The notes beneath the pieces were generated by a model. It searched no databases and was not told where the DNA came from. It worked only from the letters and a program-made list of their open reading frames with translations. A DNA stretch of 64,000 nucleotides, taken from positions 109,999 to 173,998 of the forward strand of contig NZ_JAFIMU010000003.1 in assembly GCF_017302985.1 (NCBI RefSeq), read 5' to 3'. The stretch's first letter is position 1. Every line of letters starts with the position of its first letter. Shown one piece after another: positions 8,977 to 18,200 of the stretch. Source of the stretch: Corallococcus macrosporus. GTDB lineage: Bacteria > Myxococcota > Myxococcia > Myxococcales > Myxococcaceae. The position numbers and the translations under genes were made by a program.

Positions 8977-9450
8977 ATGGGTGCGAGGCATACCCGGCTG
9001 GCCGCTGCACTGGCCGCCGCGTGGGAGGCGGAAGTGGTGTCAGCTCGTCGCATGACGGGGCTGGCGGAGCGCATGAACGACGCGCGGGTCCGGGCGCGGC
9101 TGATGGTGCTGGCCGCGTTCTGCCGCGCCCATGCGTCCCGGCTGCTGGCCCGGCTGGCGGCGCTGGGACGCGGGCCGCTGCCGGTGCCTCCAGAGGAAAT
9201 CGATCTGGATCCGGACACGGTGCTGGAGCTGCGCCGGGAGGGGGCCTTCGCCCGCGCGTCGGCCGCGCGCTACGAGACCACCGCGGAGATGGCTCGCCAG
9301 CACGCGGACCTGTCGTCCGCGTGGGTGTGCGAACTCAACCGGACCGAGGAGCAGGACCGCGCGCGGGAGCTGCTCGCCCTGGCGGAAGGCGCCCTGGCGG
9401 CGGTGCGGCGGGGCGAGTCCCAGGCCATCGCGGCCCCCGCGGACTCCTGA
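8977..9450 (+). CDS. Hypothetical helical protein
   Basis: 157 residues, rich in Ala, Arg, Leu and Glu, with no signal peptide or membrane segment. The pattern suggests a helical bundle like ferritin-like/DUF2383-type proteins (helices around 1-30, 32-62, 85-115, 117-148), but I see no metal-binding ExxH motif, so no function is proposed. Start: ATG seven bases after GGGAGG. It probably has its own promoter at 8918-8946. Confidence 0.65.
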   Translation: MGARHTRLAAALAAAWEAEVVSARRMTGLAERMNDARVRARLMVLAAFCRAHASRLLARLAALGRGPLPVPPEEIDLDPDTVLELRREGAFARASAARYETTAEMARQHADLSSAWVCELNRTEEQDRARELLALAEGALAAVRRGESQAIAAPADS

Positions 9451-9517
9451 GGGAGGTGACAGGGCCGGGCGCTTTTCGGACGCGCTCGGCCGGTGACAGT
9501 CCTGGCGACTTGGGCGT

Positions 9518-10300
9518 ATGACTCCGCCCATGGCGAAGGAGAGCTACAACGATCTCATCTTCCAGCTCGGCGACCTGGCCCGGGACGTCCTCCCGGGCAA
9601 GCCGAACTGCCCCCGCTCCATGGAACGCGTCTACCGCGCCGAAGAGGTGCTGGAGGCGCGCCGGGACGAGCTGGCGGCGCTGGAAGCGGAGATGAACGAC
9701 GAGGACGTGGCCTTTCAGGACTTCCTGGCGCAGCACGAGGACGAGTGCGCCGCCCAGAAGCAGATCACCGGCCGGTTCCAGAAGGCCGTGACGGCCGTGG
9801 AAGGCAAGGTGAAGGGGCTGCGCAAGACGCTGGACACGCGCCGCGCCGACCTGCGCTACGCCGTGGCGGGCCTCAAGAAGCTGGAGGCGAAGCTCGCGGA
9901 CCTGGAGATGACCACCCAGGACCCCGTCAAGCTGGACACCGCCCGGCAGAATCTGAAGAAGAACCGCATCGCCCAGATGCGCCTGGCCCGCGAGGTGGAG
10001 GACTGGGAGGCCCAGCTGTCCTCCGCCCTCACGCCCGCCCCCGGTCAGCCCGGCGCGGCCGGCATCCTGGCGCACAAGCGCCTGATCGAGCTGGAGGACG
10101 CCGCCGCGGAGCAGAAGCGGGAGCACGACGCCAAGATGGCGGAGCTCGACCAGGCCATCGCCGCCAAGGAGGAGGAGATCAAGGGCGCGGAAGATTATCT
10201 GGATCAAGCCCTGTTCCTCCTCGGCGAAGAGGTGTATGCCCAGCGCATCGCGGATAAGCAGCTCGACCCCTACTACCCGCGGTTGGATGTCGCGCAGTGA
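9518..10300 (+). CDS. Coiled-coil hypothetical protein
   Basis: 260 residues, strongly charged and predicted almost wholly helical. Long coiled-coil segments run from about residue 38 to 150 and 180 to 225 (for example ELAALEAEMNDEDVAFQDFL and AAKEEEIKGAEDYLDQALFL). No signal peptide or known domain. ATG at 9518 or 9530 could be the start; neither has a good ribosome site. It sits between a helical protein gene and rplC with separate signals. Function unknown. Confidence 0.7.
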   Translation: MTPPMAKESYNDLIFQLGDLARDVLPGKPNCPRSMERVYRAEEVLEARRDELAALEAEMNDEDVAFQDFLAQHEDECAAQKQITGRFQKAVTAVEGKVKGLRKTLDTRRADLRYAVAGLKKLEAKLADLEMTTQDPVKLDTARQNLKKNRIAQMRLAREVEDWEAQLSSALTPAPGQPGAAGILAHKRLIELEDAAAEQKREHDAKMAELDQAIAAKEEEIKGAEDYLDQALFLLGEEVYAQRIADKQLDPYYPRLDVAQ

Positions 10301-10322
10301 GGGGGACGCCCACCCTTGGTGC

Positions 10323-10350
10323 TTGACGTAGGGGACGTGTTTGCTATCTT
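10323..10350 (+). promoter_or_regulatory. rplC promoter, TTGACG-16-TATCTT
   Basis: TTGACG at 10323-10328 and TATCTT at 10345-10350 are 16 bases apart, leaving a leader of roughly 85-90 bases before the rplC GTG. It is the best housekeeping-like promoter in the window. Confidence 0.7.
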
Positions 10351-10413
10351 GCGCCGCTTCCTGGCGGCCGCGGGGACGCGTGTAGGCCAGTTCATTGATT
10401 TCATTGGGCTTTC

Positions 10414-10428
10414 AGCGCCACGGGCGCT
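10414..10428 (+). promoter_or_regulatory. Leader hairpin before rplC
   Basis: AGCGCC-ACG-GGCGCT forms a perfect six-pair stem with a three-base loop, ending about six bases before the GAGG ribosome site of rplC. It could affect translation or be a protein binding site; no experimental basis. Confidence 0.4.
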
Positions 10429-10443
10429 CGCTGTGAGGACGAC

Positions 10444-11112
10444 GTGAAGGGTCTGATTGGCAAGAAGATCGGCATGACCCAGGTGTTCAACGACGAGGGC
10501 AACCTCGTTCCGGTGACGGTCATCGACGTCAACACCTGTCTGGTGGTCGGCAAGCGCACCCCGGAGAAGGATCAGTACTCCGCGGTGACCGTGGGCTTTG
10601 GCGAAATCCGCGAGAAGATCCTGAACAAGCCGCAGCTCGGCTTCTTCAAGAAGGCCAGCGCCACGCCGCGCCGCCACCTGCGTGAGTTCCGCGTCACGGC
10701 CGAGGAGGCCGCGGGCTTCAACGTGGGCGACGCCATCAAGGCGGACATGTTCGCCAAGGGCGAGCTGGTGGACGTCACGGGCGTGACCAAGGGTCGCGGC
10801 TTCTCCGGCGTCATGCGCCGCTGGAGCTTCAAGGGTTCGCAGACCAAGACGCACGGTACGCACGAGTATCAGCGTCACCCGGGCGCCATCGGTCAGCGTA
10901 AGACGCCGGGCCGTACGTACCCGAACAAGAAGATGCCGGGTCACTACGGCGTCGAGCGCGTCACCACGCAGAACCTGACCGTGGTGGACGTGGACGTGGA
11001 GAAGGGCCTGGTGCTCGTCAAGGGCGCGGTGGCCGGCCACAACGACGGCATCGTCATCGTGCGCCCCTCCATCAAGGTGGCCATGCGCGCGCAGCACAAG
11101 GCCGCGCGCTGA
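10444..11112 (+). CDS. rplC: 50S ribosomal protein L3
   Basis: 222 residues starting MKGLIGKKIGMTQVF, the hallmark bacterial L3 N-terminus, with the loop region around GVMRRWSFKGSQTKTHGTHE and HPGAIGQRKTPGRTYPNKKM that reaches toward the peptidyl transferase centre, and the C-terminal VKGAVAGHNDGIVIV. Start is a GTG behind GTGAGGA. L3 is usually the second gene of the S10 operon (rpsJ-rplC-rplD-rplW-rplB); here neither rpsJ nor rplD is adjacent. It has its own promoter, leader and terminator and so appears to be transcribed alone. Confidence 0.97.
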   Translation: MKGLIGKKIGMTQVFNDEGNLVPVTVIDVNTCLVVGKRTPEKDQYSAVTVGFGEIREKILNKPQLGFFKKASATPRRHLREFRVTAEEAAGFNVGDAIKADMFAKGELVDVTGVTKGRGFSGVMRRWSFKGSQTKTHGTHEYQRHPGAIGQRKTPGRTYPNKKMPGHYGVERVTTQNLTVVDVDVEKGLVLVKGAVAGHNDGIVIVRPSIKVAMRAQHKAAR

Positions 11113-11155
11113 TTCGCAGCCGCTGACGCCGGGGCGCTTCACCGCGCCCCGCTCG

Positions 11156-11195
11156 ACGCCCCGCTTCCGGCACCTTCGGGTCCCGGGCGGGGCGT
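11156..11195 (+). terminator. Probable rplC terminator
   Basis: Nine-base arms ACGCCCCGC and GCGGGGCGT flank a 22-base loop, followed by a short T-containing tail (TCGTCGTTT). A second hairpin, GGGGCGC/GCGCCCC at 11131-11150, lies just before it. Confidence 0.6.
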
Positions 11196-11249
11196 TCGTC
11201 GTTTCCGGAGGCGCGAGGCCCCGCATCCTCCTGGAAACGTTGAGTGATG

Positions 11250-11279
11250 GTCGCCCTGGCGACAAAGGGCGAAAACTTT
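11250..11279 (+). promoter_or_regulatory. Repeated nfs element, copy A (upstream of nfsA)
   Basis: Starts with the near-palindrome GTCGCCCTGGCGAC and continues as AAAGGGCGAAAACTTT. A closely similar sequence occurs at 20415-20443 upstream of nfsF. It ends 138 bases before the nfsA ATG. Candidate site for a developmental regulator or an alternative-sigma promoter. Confidence 0.5.
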
Positions 11280-11417
11280 ACCGACTGCCGCTGGGATCCG
11301 CTTGCGGTGAAGGGGCGCCGTGCTCACATGGCTGTCCCACGCCGGAGCCTCGCCGTCCAAGCAGACGGGTTGCCCTCCGGATCACCCAACGGCCCACCCC
11401 CGGGCCGGGCAGGAGAT

Positions 11418-12236
11418 ATGAACGCACGCACGCTTCGCGTCTTCGCCGCGCTGAGCCTCTCGCTGACGGCGCTCGGCGCCGCCGCACAGGAAGACGGCGT
11501 CCTGGACTCGGCGGTCGTCCGCAACCGGCTCTACAAGCCCGCGGGCCATCCGGAGCTGTCCCTGTCCGTGGGTCTGCCAGTGCAGACGCACCTGACGGCG
11601 CACTACTTCTTCAACGTAGGCCTGGCCTACAACCTCTTCGACACGTTCGCGCTGGAGGCGCGCGCGGGCTACGCCGCCAGCCGCCACACGGGCCTGGCGC
11701 GCTCCATCTCCGAGTCCTTCCTGGACCGCGAGGACAAGCGCGTCACGGACGAGCTGGAGGACATGTGGCGGATGAACCTGCACGGCGTCGTCGGCGCCCG
11801 GTGGGCTCCCATCTACGGGAAGATCTCCCTCGTCGCGGACATCCCGGTGCACTTCCAGACGTACCTCTGGGCGGGCGGCGGCCTCACCAACCTCAAGCGC
11901 CAGTCGGTCATCCAGTGCACCCAGGTGGTGGACCGGGCCGCGGGCGTCTGTGACAACCGCACGGACGTGACGGACCGGGGCAGCGCCACGGAGAACTACT
12001 GGGTGAAGGAGTCGCGCGTGGCGCCGGTGGTGTCCGCCGCGCTGGGCTTCCGCTTCTTCATCAAGGAGCAGCACGGCATCCGGCTGGAGCTGCGCGACTG
12101 GATCTTCAAGGACAGCTACAGCGTGAACCTGCTGCGCGACGACTGGGAGGCCGGCAAGGCCACCGGCGAGCCCGCCGGCAGCCCGGGCCTCACGCACCTG
12201 GTGCAGTTCGACCTCGGCTACACCTTCTCCTTCTGA
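11418..12236 (+). CDS. nfsA: NfsA, outer-membrane beta-barrel protein
   Basis: 272 residues. Signal peptide MNARTLRVFAALSLSLTALG with cleavage likely after ...GAAA, then a beta-barrel of the myxobacterial outer-membrane type with alternating strands and C-terminal HLVQFDLGYTFSF ending in Phe. Assigned as NfsA by family and because the next seven genes match the M. xanthus order nfsA-H exactly. In M. xanthus, Nfs proteins are needed for spore formation and for building the rigid polysaccharide coat; NfsA resembles GltA/GltB of the gliding complex. Start: ATG at 11418, right after AGGAG. nfsB follows after nine bases. Confidence 0.85.
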   Translation: MNARTLRVFAALSLSLTALGAAAQEDGVLDSAVVRNRLYKPAGHPELSLSVGLPVQTHLTAHYFFNVGLAYNLFDTFALEARAGYAASRHTGLARSISESFLDREDKRVTDELEDMWRMNLHGVVGARWAPIYGKISLVADIPVHFQTYLWAGGGLTNLKRQSVIQCTQVVDRAAGVCDNRTDVTDRGSATENYWVKESRVAPVVSAALGFRFFIKEQHGIRLELRDWIFKDSYSVNLLRDDWEAGKATGEPAGSPGLTHLVQFDLGYTFSF

Positions 12237-12245
12237 CCCCTTCCT

Positions 12246-13460
12246 ATGCGACCCTTCCGTTCCATCGCGCTCCTCGTCGCCGCGGTGCCTGCCCTCGCGT
12301 TCGCGCAAGGCGCCGCCCCGGCGCAGCCGCCGGCCGCTCCGGGTCCGGATGCGACCGCGCCGGCCTCTCCTTCACCCGCGGAACCGCCGGAGCGCCAGCG
12401 CACCGAGCGCGCCGCGCCCGCCGTTCCCCAGACGTCTCCGGAGGCGGCGCCGGCCCGGCCGTCCGCGCCCGCCACCCCTGAAGAGGACGACACGGGCGGC
12501 ACGCCGTCGTCGTCCCAGGCTCCAGAGGCGCAGGCTCCGGCGGCCACTCCTCCCGCGGACGCGCCGGTGCTGGACTCCGGTGAGGCGCCGCGCACCACGG
12601 ACGCGCAGCAGCAGCGGCTGGTGAATGGCGCGCCGCTCTACAACCCGAACGTCAACGTCCACATCGTCCAGAAGAAGCGCTTCGCGGACGAGGGCAAGCA
12701 CGAGCTGGTGCTGTACCCCGGCGTCGTGCAGGTGAACGGCAAGTTCACCAACCACGTGGGCACCGCGCTGCACTACGTCTACCACCTGCAGGAGAACTTC
12801 GCCCTCCAGGTGGGCGGCCAGTACAACTGGTACTCCGACGAGAGCGACTTCAACCTGGAGCTCATCGACAAGGTGCGCGAGCAGGCCCAGGCCGCGTCGT
12901 CGCTGCTGCTCCAGTGGGGCGCGCACGCGGGCGTGGAGGTGACGCCGCTCTACGGCAAGTTCGCCTTCTTCAACAACTCGCTGGCGCAGTTCAGCCTGGT
13001 GCTCAGCGGCGGCGCGGGCATCGGCAAGACGCGCCACCTCATCCGCCCGGAGGTGGCGAACGAGGTGGAGGGCCAGACGTACCAGGTGCCCGCGCGCTTC
13101 GGCGACACGGGCAACAAGTTCCTGGGTGAGGTGGGCGGCGGCTTCCGCGTGCAGTTCGGCGAGTCCTACGCCATCCGCCTGGAGGTGCGCGACCTCATCT
13201 ACACCGCGCGCGTGGACAAGGTGGACGGCTGCAACCTGGCGGACTTCGAGGCGCTGGAGGCCGCGCGTGCCGCCAACCAGCCCTTCGACGGCCTCAACCT
13301 GAGCGGCAGCTGCCAGGTCTCCAAGTTCGACGGCGTGGACCCGAAGACGAAGAAGAACTACCGCGAGGACATCATCCTCGGGCGGGACCTCGTCGCCGAG
13401 CCTTCGTCGGACGTCCTCAACAACGTCAGCTTCTACGCTGGCTTCTCGGTGCTCTTCTAG
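12246..13460 (+). CDS. nfsB: NfsB, outer-membrane beta-barrel protein
   Basis: 404 residues. Signal peptide (MRPFRSIALLVAAVPALAFA), an Ala/Pro-rich low-complexity linker to about residue 115, then a beta-barrel of about 280 residues starting near NPNVNVHIVQKKRFADEGKH and ending VSFYAGFSVLF. It resembles the GltB barrel and should sit in the outer membrane next to NfsA. No purine-rich ribosome site precedes the ATG; translation probably depends on coupling with nfsA, whose stop is nine bases upstream. Confidence 0.83.
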   Translation: MRPFRSIALLVAAVPALAFAQGAAPAQPPAAPGPDATAPASPSPAEPPERQRTERAAPAVPQTSPEAAPARPSAPATPEEDDTGGTPSSSQAPEAQAPAATPPADAPVLDSGEAPRTTDAQQQRLVNGAPLYNPNVNVHIVQKKRFADEGKHELVLYPGVVQVNGKFTNHVGTALHYVYHLQENFALQVGGQYNWYSDESDFNLELIDKVREQAQAASSLLLQWGAHAGVEVTPLYGKFAFFNNSLAQFSLVLSGGAGIGKTRHLIRPEVANEVEGQTYQVPARFGDTGNKFLGEVGGGFRVQFGESYAIRLEVRDLIYTARVDKVDGCNLADFEALEAARAANQPFDGLNLSGSCQVSKFDGVDPKTKKNYREDIILGRDLVAEPSSDVLNNVSFYAGFSVLF

Positions 13461-13462
13461 CC

Positions 13463-15001
13463 ATGTCCCGACTGCTCCGACTCCTCGTCGTCCTCGGGCC
13501 CCTCGCCGTGCCCGCCGCCGCGTTCGCCCAGCAGGACGTGGGCACCTACAACCGCGCGCTGTCCGCCTTCAACGAGGGCAAGCTCGACACCGCCGCCCCC
13601 CTCTTCGCGCAGCTTGCGGAAGGGGAGGACGCGGACCTGAAGGGCAAGGCCGAGTTCTACCTGGCGCAGACCTTCGCCAAGAAGGAGCTGCCCGTCGCGG
13701 CCTTCATCTCCTACGCGGCCATCGTCAACGCCGGCCCCAAGCACCCCTCGTACCTGAAGGCCATCGAGGGGCTGGTGGACATGCAGCAGCGGCTGGATGA
13801 GCAGAACCTCATCCCCAGCATCCTCAACCAGGCCTACACCGACGAGGTGCGCGACCAGTGGGTCACGCTGCCCAAGGAGGTCCTGGCGCGCATCAACTAC
13901 CTGGTCGGCACCGCCAGCCAGCGCCGCATGCGCTTCGAGGAGTCCCGCTCGCTGCTGGAGGCCGTGCCCGCCGACAGCCGCGTCTACGCGAAGGCCCGCT
14001 ACCTCCTGGGCACGGTGCTCGCCGACCCGCGCTTCCCGGGCCGTCCCGGGGAAGGGGACACGCTGGACAAGGAGGCCATCGCCGCGTTCCAGGCCGTGCT
14101 CAACACCAAGGAGCCGCAGGTGGAGCTGCCGGAGACGCGCGAGCTGGCGCTCCTGGCGCTGGGCCGCGTGCACTACCGCCGCGGTGAATACTCGGACGCG
14201 GTGAAGGCGTACGAGGGCGTGCCCCGCTACGCGCGCTTCTGGGACCAGGCCCTGTTCGAGAACGGCTTCGCCCGCTTCCAGAACGAGGACTTCGGCGGCG
14301 CGCTGGGCAGCCTCCAGGCGCTGCACGCGCCGCAGTTCGAGGGCGCCTTCCAGCCCGAGTCGTGGATCCTCAAGGCCACCGTCTATTACTACTCGTGCCT
14401 CTACGACGAGGTGAAGACGACGCTCGCCGCGTTCGACGAGCGCTACGGCCCCATGGCGAAGCAGCTGGAGCCCTTCACCGGCGACGACGTGGCGCCCATC
14501 AACGCCTTCAACATGGTGTCCTCGGAGAACCGCCGCCTGCCGCGCGCGGTGTACCTGTGGATCCGCAACAACGAGCGCATCCGCGAAGTGATGCGGACCC
14601 TGTCCCGCGTGGACCAGGAGAAGCGCGCCATCAGCGAGGGCCCTTGGCGCGGGACGCCGTTCGCCGCGCAGACCGTGGCGTCGCTCGAGGACATCCGCAC
14701 CACGCTGCTCCAGGTGGGCGGCACGCTGGCGAAGAACCGCATCAAGGAGGCCGCGGACAACCTCCGCACCTTCTCCGACCAGGCGGAGATCATCCGCGTG
14801 CAGACCGCGCTGGATGAGAAGGACCTCTTCTCCGAGGGCGTGGACCAGAAGGCGCTGCTCACCCGCCAGACGCTCTACCGCCCCAAGATGCCCGGCGCGG
14901 ACTACAACTACTGGCGCTTCCAGGGCGAGTTCTGGATCGACGAGATCGGCTACTACCAGTACACGCTCAAGCGGGGCTGCCCCGCCCGGCAGGAGAAGTA
15001 G
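13463..15001 (+). CDS. nfsC: NfsC, periplasmic TPR protein
   Basis: 512 residues with a signal peptide (MSRLLRLLVVLGPLAVPAAA, cleavage near AFA-QQ). The body is made of tetratricopeptide-like helix pairs, for example YNRALSAFNEGKLDTAAPLF and ALGRVHYRRGEYSDAVKAYE, a protein-binding scaffold. It corresponds to GltC in the gliding locus, a periplasmic partner of the barrels. The ATG comes two bases after the nfsB stop, so coupling is likely. A stable hairpin follows the gene at 15050-15090. Confidence 0.82.
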   Translation: MSRLLRLLVVLGPLAVPAAAFAQQDVGTYNRALSAFNEGKLDTAAPLFAQLAEGEDADLKGKAEFYLAQTFAKKELPVAAFISYAAIVNAGPKHPSYLKAIEGLVDMQQRLDEQNLIPSILNQAYTDEVRDQWVTLPKEVLARINYLVGTASQRRMRFEESRSLLEAVPADSRVYAKARYLLGTVLADPRFPGRPGEGDTLDKEAIAAFQAVLNTKEPQVELPETRELALLALGRVHYRRGEYSDAVKAYEGVPRYARFWDQALFENGFARFQNEDFGGALGSLQALHAPQFEGAFQPESWILKATVYYYSCLYDEVKTTLAAFDERYGPMAKQLEPFTGDDVAPINAFNMVSSENRRLPRAVYLWIRNNERIREVMRTLSRVDQEKRAISEGPWRGTPFAAQTVASLEDIRTTLLQVGGTLAKNRIKEAADNLRTFSDQAEIIRVQTALDEKDLFSEGVDQKALLTRQTLYRPKMPGADYNYWRFQGEFWIDEIGYYQYTLKRGCPARQEK

Positions 15002-15049
15002 CAGGGGTAGGCCCCAGGCCCACCTGACAGCCACCGGCAGCACCCCTCG

Positions 15050-15090
15050 AGGCCCCGCCACCGTGACATCGCGTCACGGGGACGGGGCCT
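15050..15090 (+). terminator. Hairpin between nfsC and nfsD
   Basis: Two stacked stems: outer AGGCCCCG/CGGGGCCT and inner CCGTGAC/GTCACGG with a five-base loop, followed by TTCTGG. It looks like a terminator or attenuator, though the T-run is poor. Confidence 0.5.
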
Positions 15091-15121
15091 TCTGGCGTGA
15101 TGTTGAGTCCTGAAAGGTGGG

Positions 15122-15143
15122 CCGGCGTGATCGCGTACGCCGG
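15122..15143. repeat. Inverted repeat upstream of nfsD
   Basis: Perfect arms CCGGCGT and ACGCCGG with an eight-base spacer, about 120 bases before the nfsD start. Possible operator or RNA hairpin. Confidence 0.4.
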
Positions 15144-15263
15144 GGCACAAGGCACGTTCCGGGCCACTTCTCAATCTGGGTACCCGCGTCTACTTTCCGT
15201 CGTCCCTCCCCACTGGGCAGAAGTTTTCCCAGGATGGCGAGGCGCGGTTCTCCAGGAGCTCGC

Positions 15264-18200
15264 ATGAAGGTGGTTCTTCGGTTCGGTGCACTGGCGGTGG
15301 GCGTCGCGCTCGCGGCCGGTGGGGTGGGGGAGGCGGCGGAGCAGACGGCACCGCCGCGCAAGGTGGCGACGAAGAAGTCCTCTTCCGCGAAGGCCGCGGC
15401 CAGGAAGGCCGAGGCCGCGAGCAAGAAGGAGGAGGCGAAGAAGGCGGAGCTTCCGCCCGGCGTCGCCCCCCAGGACATGCGCAAGGGCCCGGCGCGGGTG
15501 AAGCCCGCCACGGCCAAGTTCGCGGACATGCCGCGCATCGCGGACTCCAAGAAGGACGCGCTGGCGGACAAGAAGCGCGACGAGGCCATTGAGGGCTTCA
15601 AGCGCCTCATCCCCAAGCTGCAGGAGACGTCCACCCAGAAGGCGGAGATGCAGTACCGCCTGTCGGAGCTCTACTGGGAGAAGTCCAAGTACCTCTACAC
15701 GCTGGAGATGGAGAAGTTCCTCGCGGCGGAGAAGGCCTACGACGCCGCCGTGGCGCGCGGCGAGAAGGCCACCGCCCCGGAGCAGGACCACCGCGAGTCC
15801 GAGCGCTACCGCGCGGAGACGATGCGCATCTACGAGGCCATCCTCAGCGAGTACCCGGACTACCCGGCCCGCGACGAGGTCCTCTTCTCCCTGGGCTACA
15901 ACCTCTACGAGCTCAACCGCCGCGAGGACGCGGTGGCGCGCTACGAGGAGCTGATCCGCGACTTCCCGAAGTCGCAGTTCGTCCCGGACGCGTACATCCA
16001 GCTGGGCAACCACTACTTCGAGAACAACAAGCTCGCGCCCGCCAAGGAGAACTACGAGAAGGCGCGCGACTCCGGCGTTCCGAAGATCTACGCCTACGCG
16101 ACCTACAAGCTGTCCTGGTGTGACTTCAACGCGGGCGACCTGGACGCGGGCCTGAAGAAGCTCCACGAGGTGGTGGACTACGCCAGCCAGCGCGGCGAGG
16201 AGCTGGGCGACCTGCGCACGGAGGCCCTCAACGACCTCACCGTCTTCTACGTCCAGCTGGATCAGCCGAAGGAGGCGCTCGCCTACTTCAAGCAGAAGGC
16301 CCCGCCGAAGCGCCAGGGCCGGCTGCTCGCCAAGACGGCCGCGGGCCTGGTGGACGCGGGCCACTTCGACAGCGCCATCCTGGTGTACCGCACGCTCATC
16401 GACGACGCGCCCATGGGCGCGAACGCTCCCGAGTACCAGCAGGCCGTGGTGCGCGCCTTCGAAGGCCTGCGCCAGCGCCAGCAGGTCCGCAAGGAGATGA
16501 AGCGGATGGTGGACCTCTACCGCCCGGGTGGCGAGTGGTGGACCGCCAACGCGAGCAACGCGGGCGTGCTGCGCAACGCCTTCAGCGTCACCGAAGAGGC
16601 CATGCGCGTGATGGTGACCGAGTACCACCAGGAGGCGCAGAAGACGCGCCAGGTGGAGACCTACCGGCTCGCGCGCGACATCTACAAGCAGTACGTGGAC
16701 GCGTTCGCCTCCAGCGACAACCCGGAGTTCGTCGCGGACTCGGCCTTCAACATCCGCTTCTTCTACGCCGAAATCCTCTGGGCCCTGGAGGAGTGGGAGG
16801 CCGCCGCCGGCGAGTACGACGCCGTCGTGGCGTTCAAGATTCCCGACCGCGACTCCGCGAAGGAGGTCTCCAACGAGACCTACCGCAAGTCCGCCGCGTA
16901 CAACGCGGTGCTCGCCTACGACAAGCTCGTCAAGATTGAACGTGGCCAGCTCTCCAAGAGCGACCTGAAGGACGGCCAGAAGGTCGACGAGAAGAAGGAC
17001 AAGGGCGACGTCGCCAAGCAGAAGCTGGTGAAGCGCGACGCGAAGGAGCAGGCCGAGCAGCCGCTCACGAAGTTCGAGGACCGGCTGGTCGCCGCGTGCG
17101 ACACGTACAACACCCTCTTCCCGGGCAACCAGGATGAGATCGACCTGCGCTACCAGGCGGCCGTCATCCTCTACGACCGCGCGCACTTCGTGGACGCGGC
17201 CCGCCGCTTCGGGGAGATCATCGAGAAGTTCCCGGAGGAGCGCCGCTCGCGCGACGCCGCGGACCTGACCATGTACGTGCTGGAGAGCCGCGAGGAGTGG
17301 CAGGAGCTCAACACGCTCTCGCGGAAGTTCCTCGGCAACAAGAAGCTGTCCAAGCCCGGCTCGGACTTCGCCCTGCGCGTGGCCCGCGTGGTGGAGGGCA
17401 GCCAGTACAAGTACGTGGACGAGGTCGTCTACAAGAAGGAGAAGAACCCGGCGAAGGCCGCCGAGGAGTTCCTCGCCTTCGTCACGGAGTTCCCCAAGTC
17501 TGAGAACGCGGACCGCGCGCTCACCTACGCCATGGTCATCGCGCAGGAGGCGGGTGAGGTCGACAAGGGCATCACCGCCGGCGAGCGCGTCCTCAAGGAG
17601 TACCCGAACAGCAACTTCGAGCTGCAGACCCGCTACACGCTGTCCGGCCTCTACGAGAAGGTCGCCGAGTTCAAGAAGGCCGCGGCCATGTCCGAGTCCT
17701 TCGTCGCCGAGTACGACGCGGCGATGAAGGCCCGCGAGTCGCAGTCCAAGAAGGACAAGGAGAAGAAGGCCAGCGCGGTCGCGAAGAAGGACGACACGCC
17801 GGGCGCCGTGGAGGACGCGGAGTCCAAGCGCGCGCAGAAGGCCGCCGAGCGCAAGGCGCAGGTGGACGCGGCGGGTGCGTGGGTGGCGGACGCCCTCTTC
17901 AACGCGGGCGTCTGGTACGACGGCCTGGGCGAGTCCCAGAAGGCCGTCAACGCGTGGAACAACTACCTGACGCGCTTCAAGGACCGCAAGGACGTGCCCC
18001 AGGTGGCGTTCTCCATCGGCCTCGTGTGGGAGAAGGAGAAGAAGTGGGGCGACGCGGCCCGCGCCTTCGACCGCTTCGTGGAGGACTACGGCCGTGACTC
18101 GCGCACCGCCGCGGGGCAGCCGTACCTGGCGCGATACCACCAGCTGCTCGCGTACCAGAAGATGAAGGACGTGCGCGGCCAGGAGAAGGCGCAGGACGAG

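Larger units (their letters stand above)
11113..11417. other. rplC-nfsA intergenic region
   Basis: This 305-base stretch holds two hairpins after rplC (11131-11150 and 11156-11195), a repeated candidate regulatory element (11250-11279) and the nfsA ribosome site. An open frame starting near 11244 and running into nfsA is unlikely to be translated because a signal peptide starts at 11418 behind AGGAG. Confidence 0.6.

Noticed and set aside
10345..10443. tRNA or known riboswitch in the rplC leader
   Set aside because: Only one short hairpin is present; no cloverleaf or known riboswitch core was recognised.
11244..11417. Upstream extension of nfsA to an earlier ATG
   Set aside because: The added residues precede a clear signal peptide, have no ribosome site and cover the candidate regulatory element.
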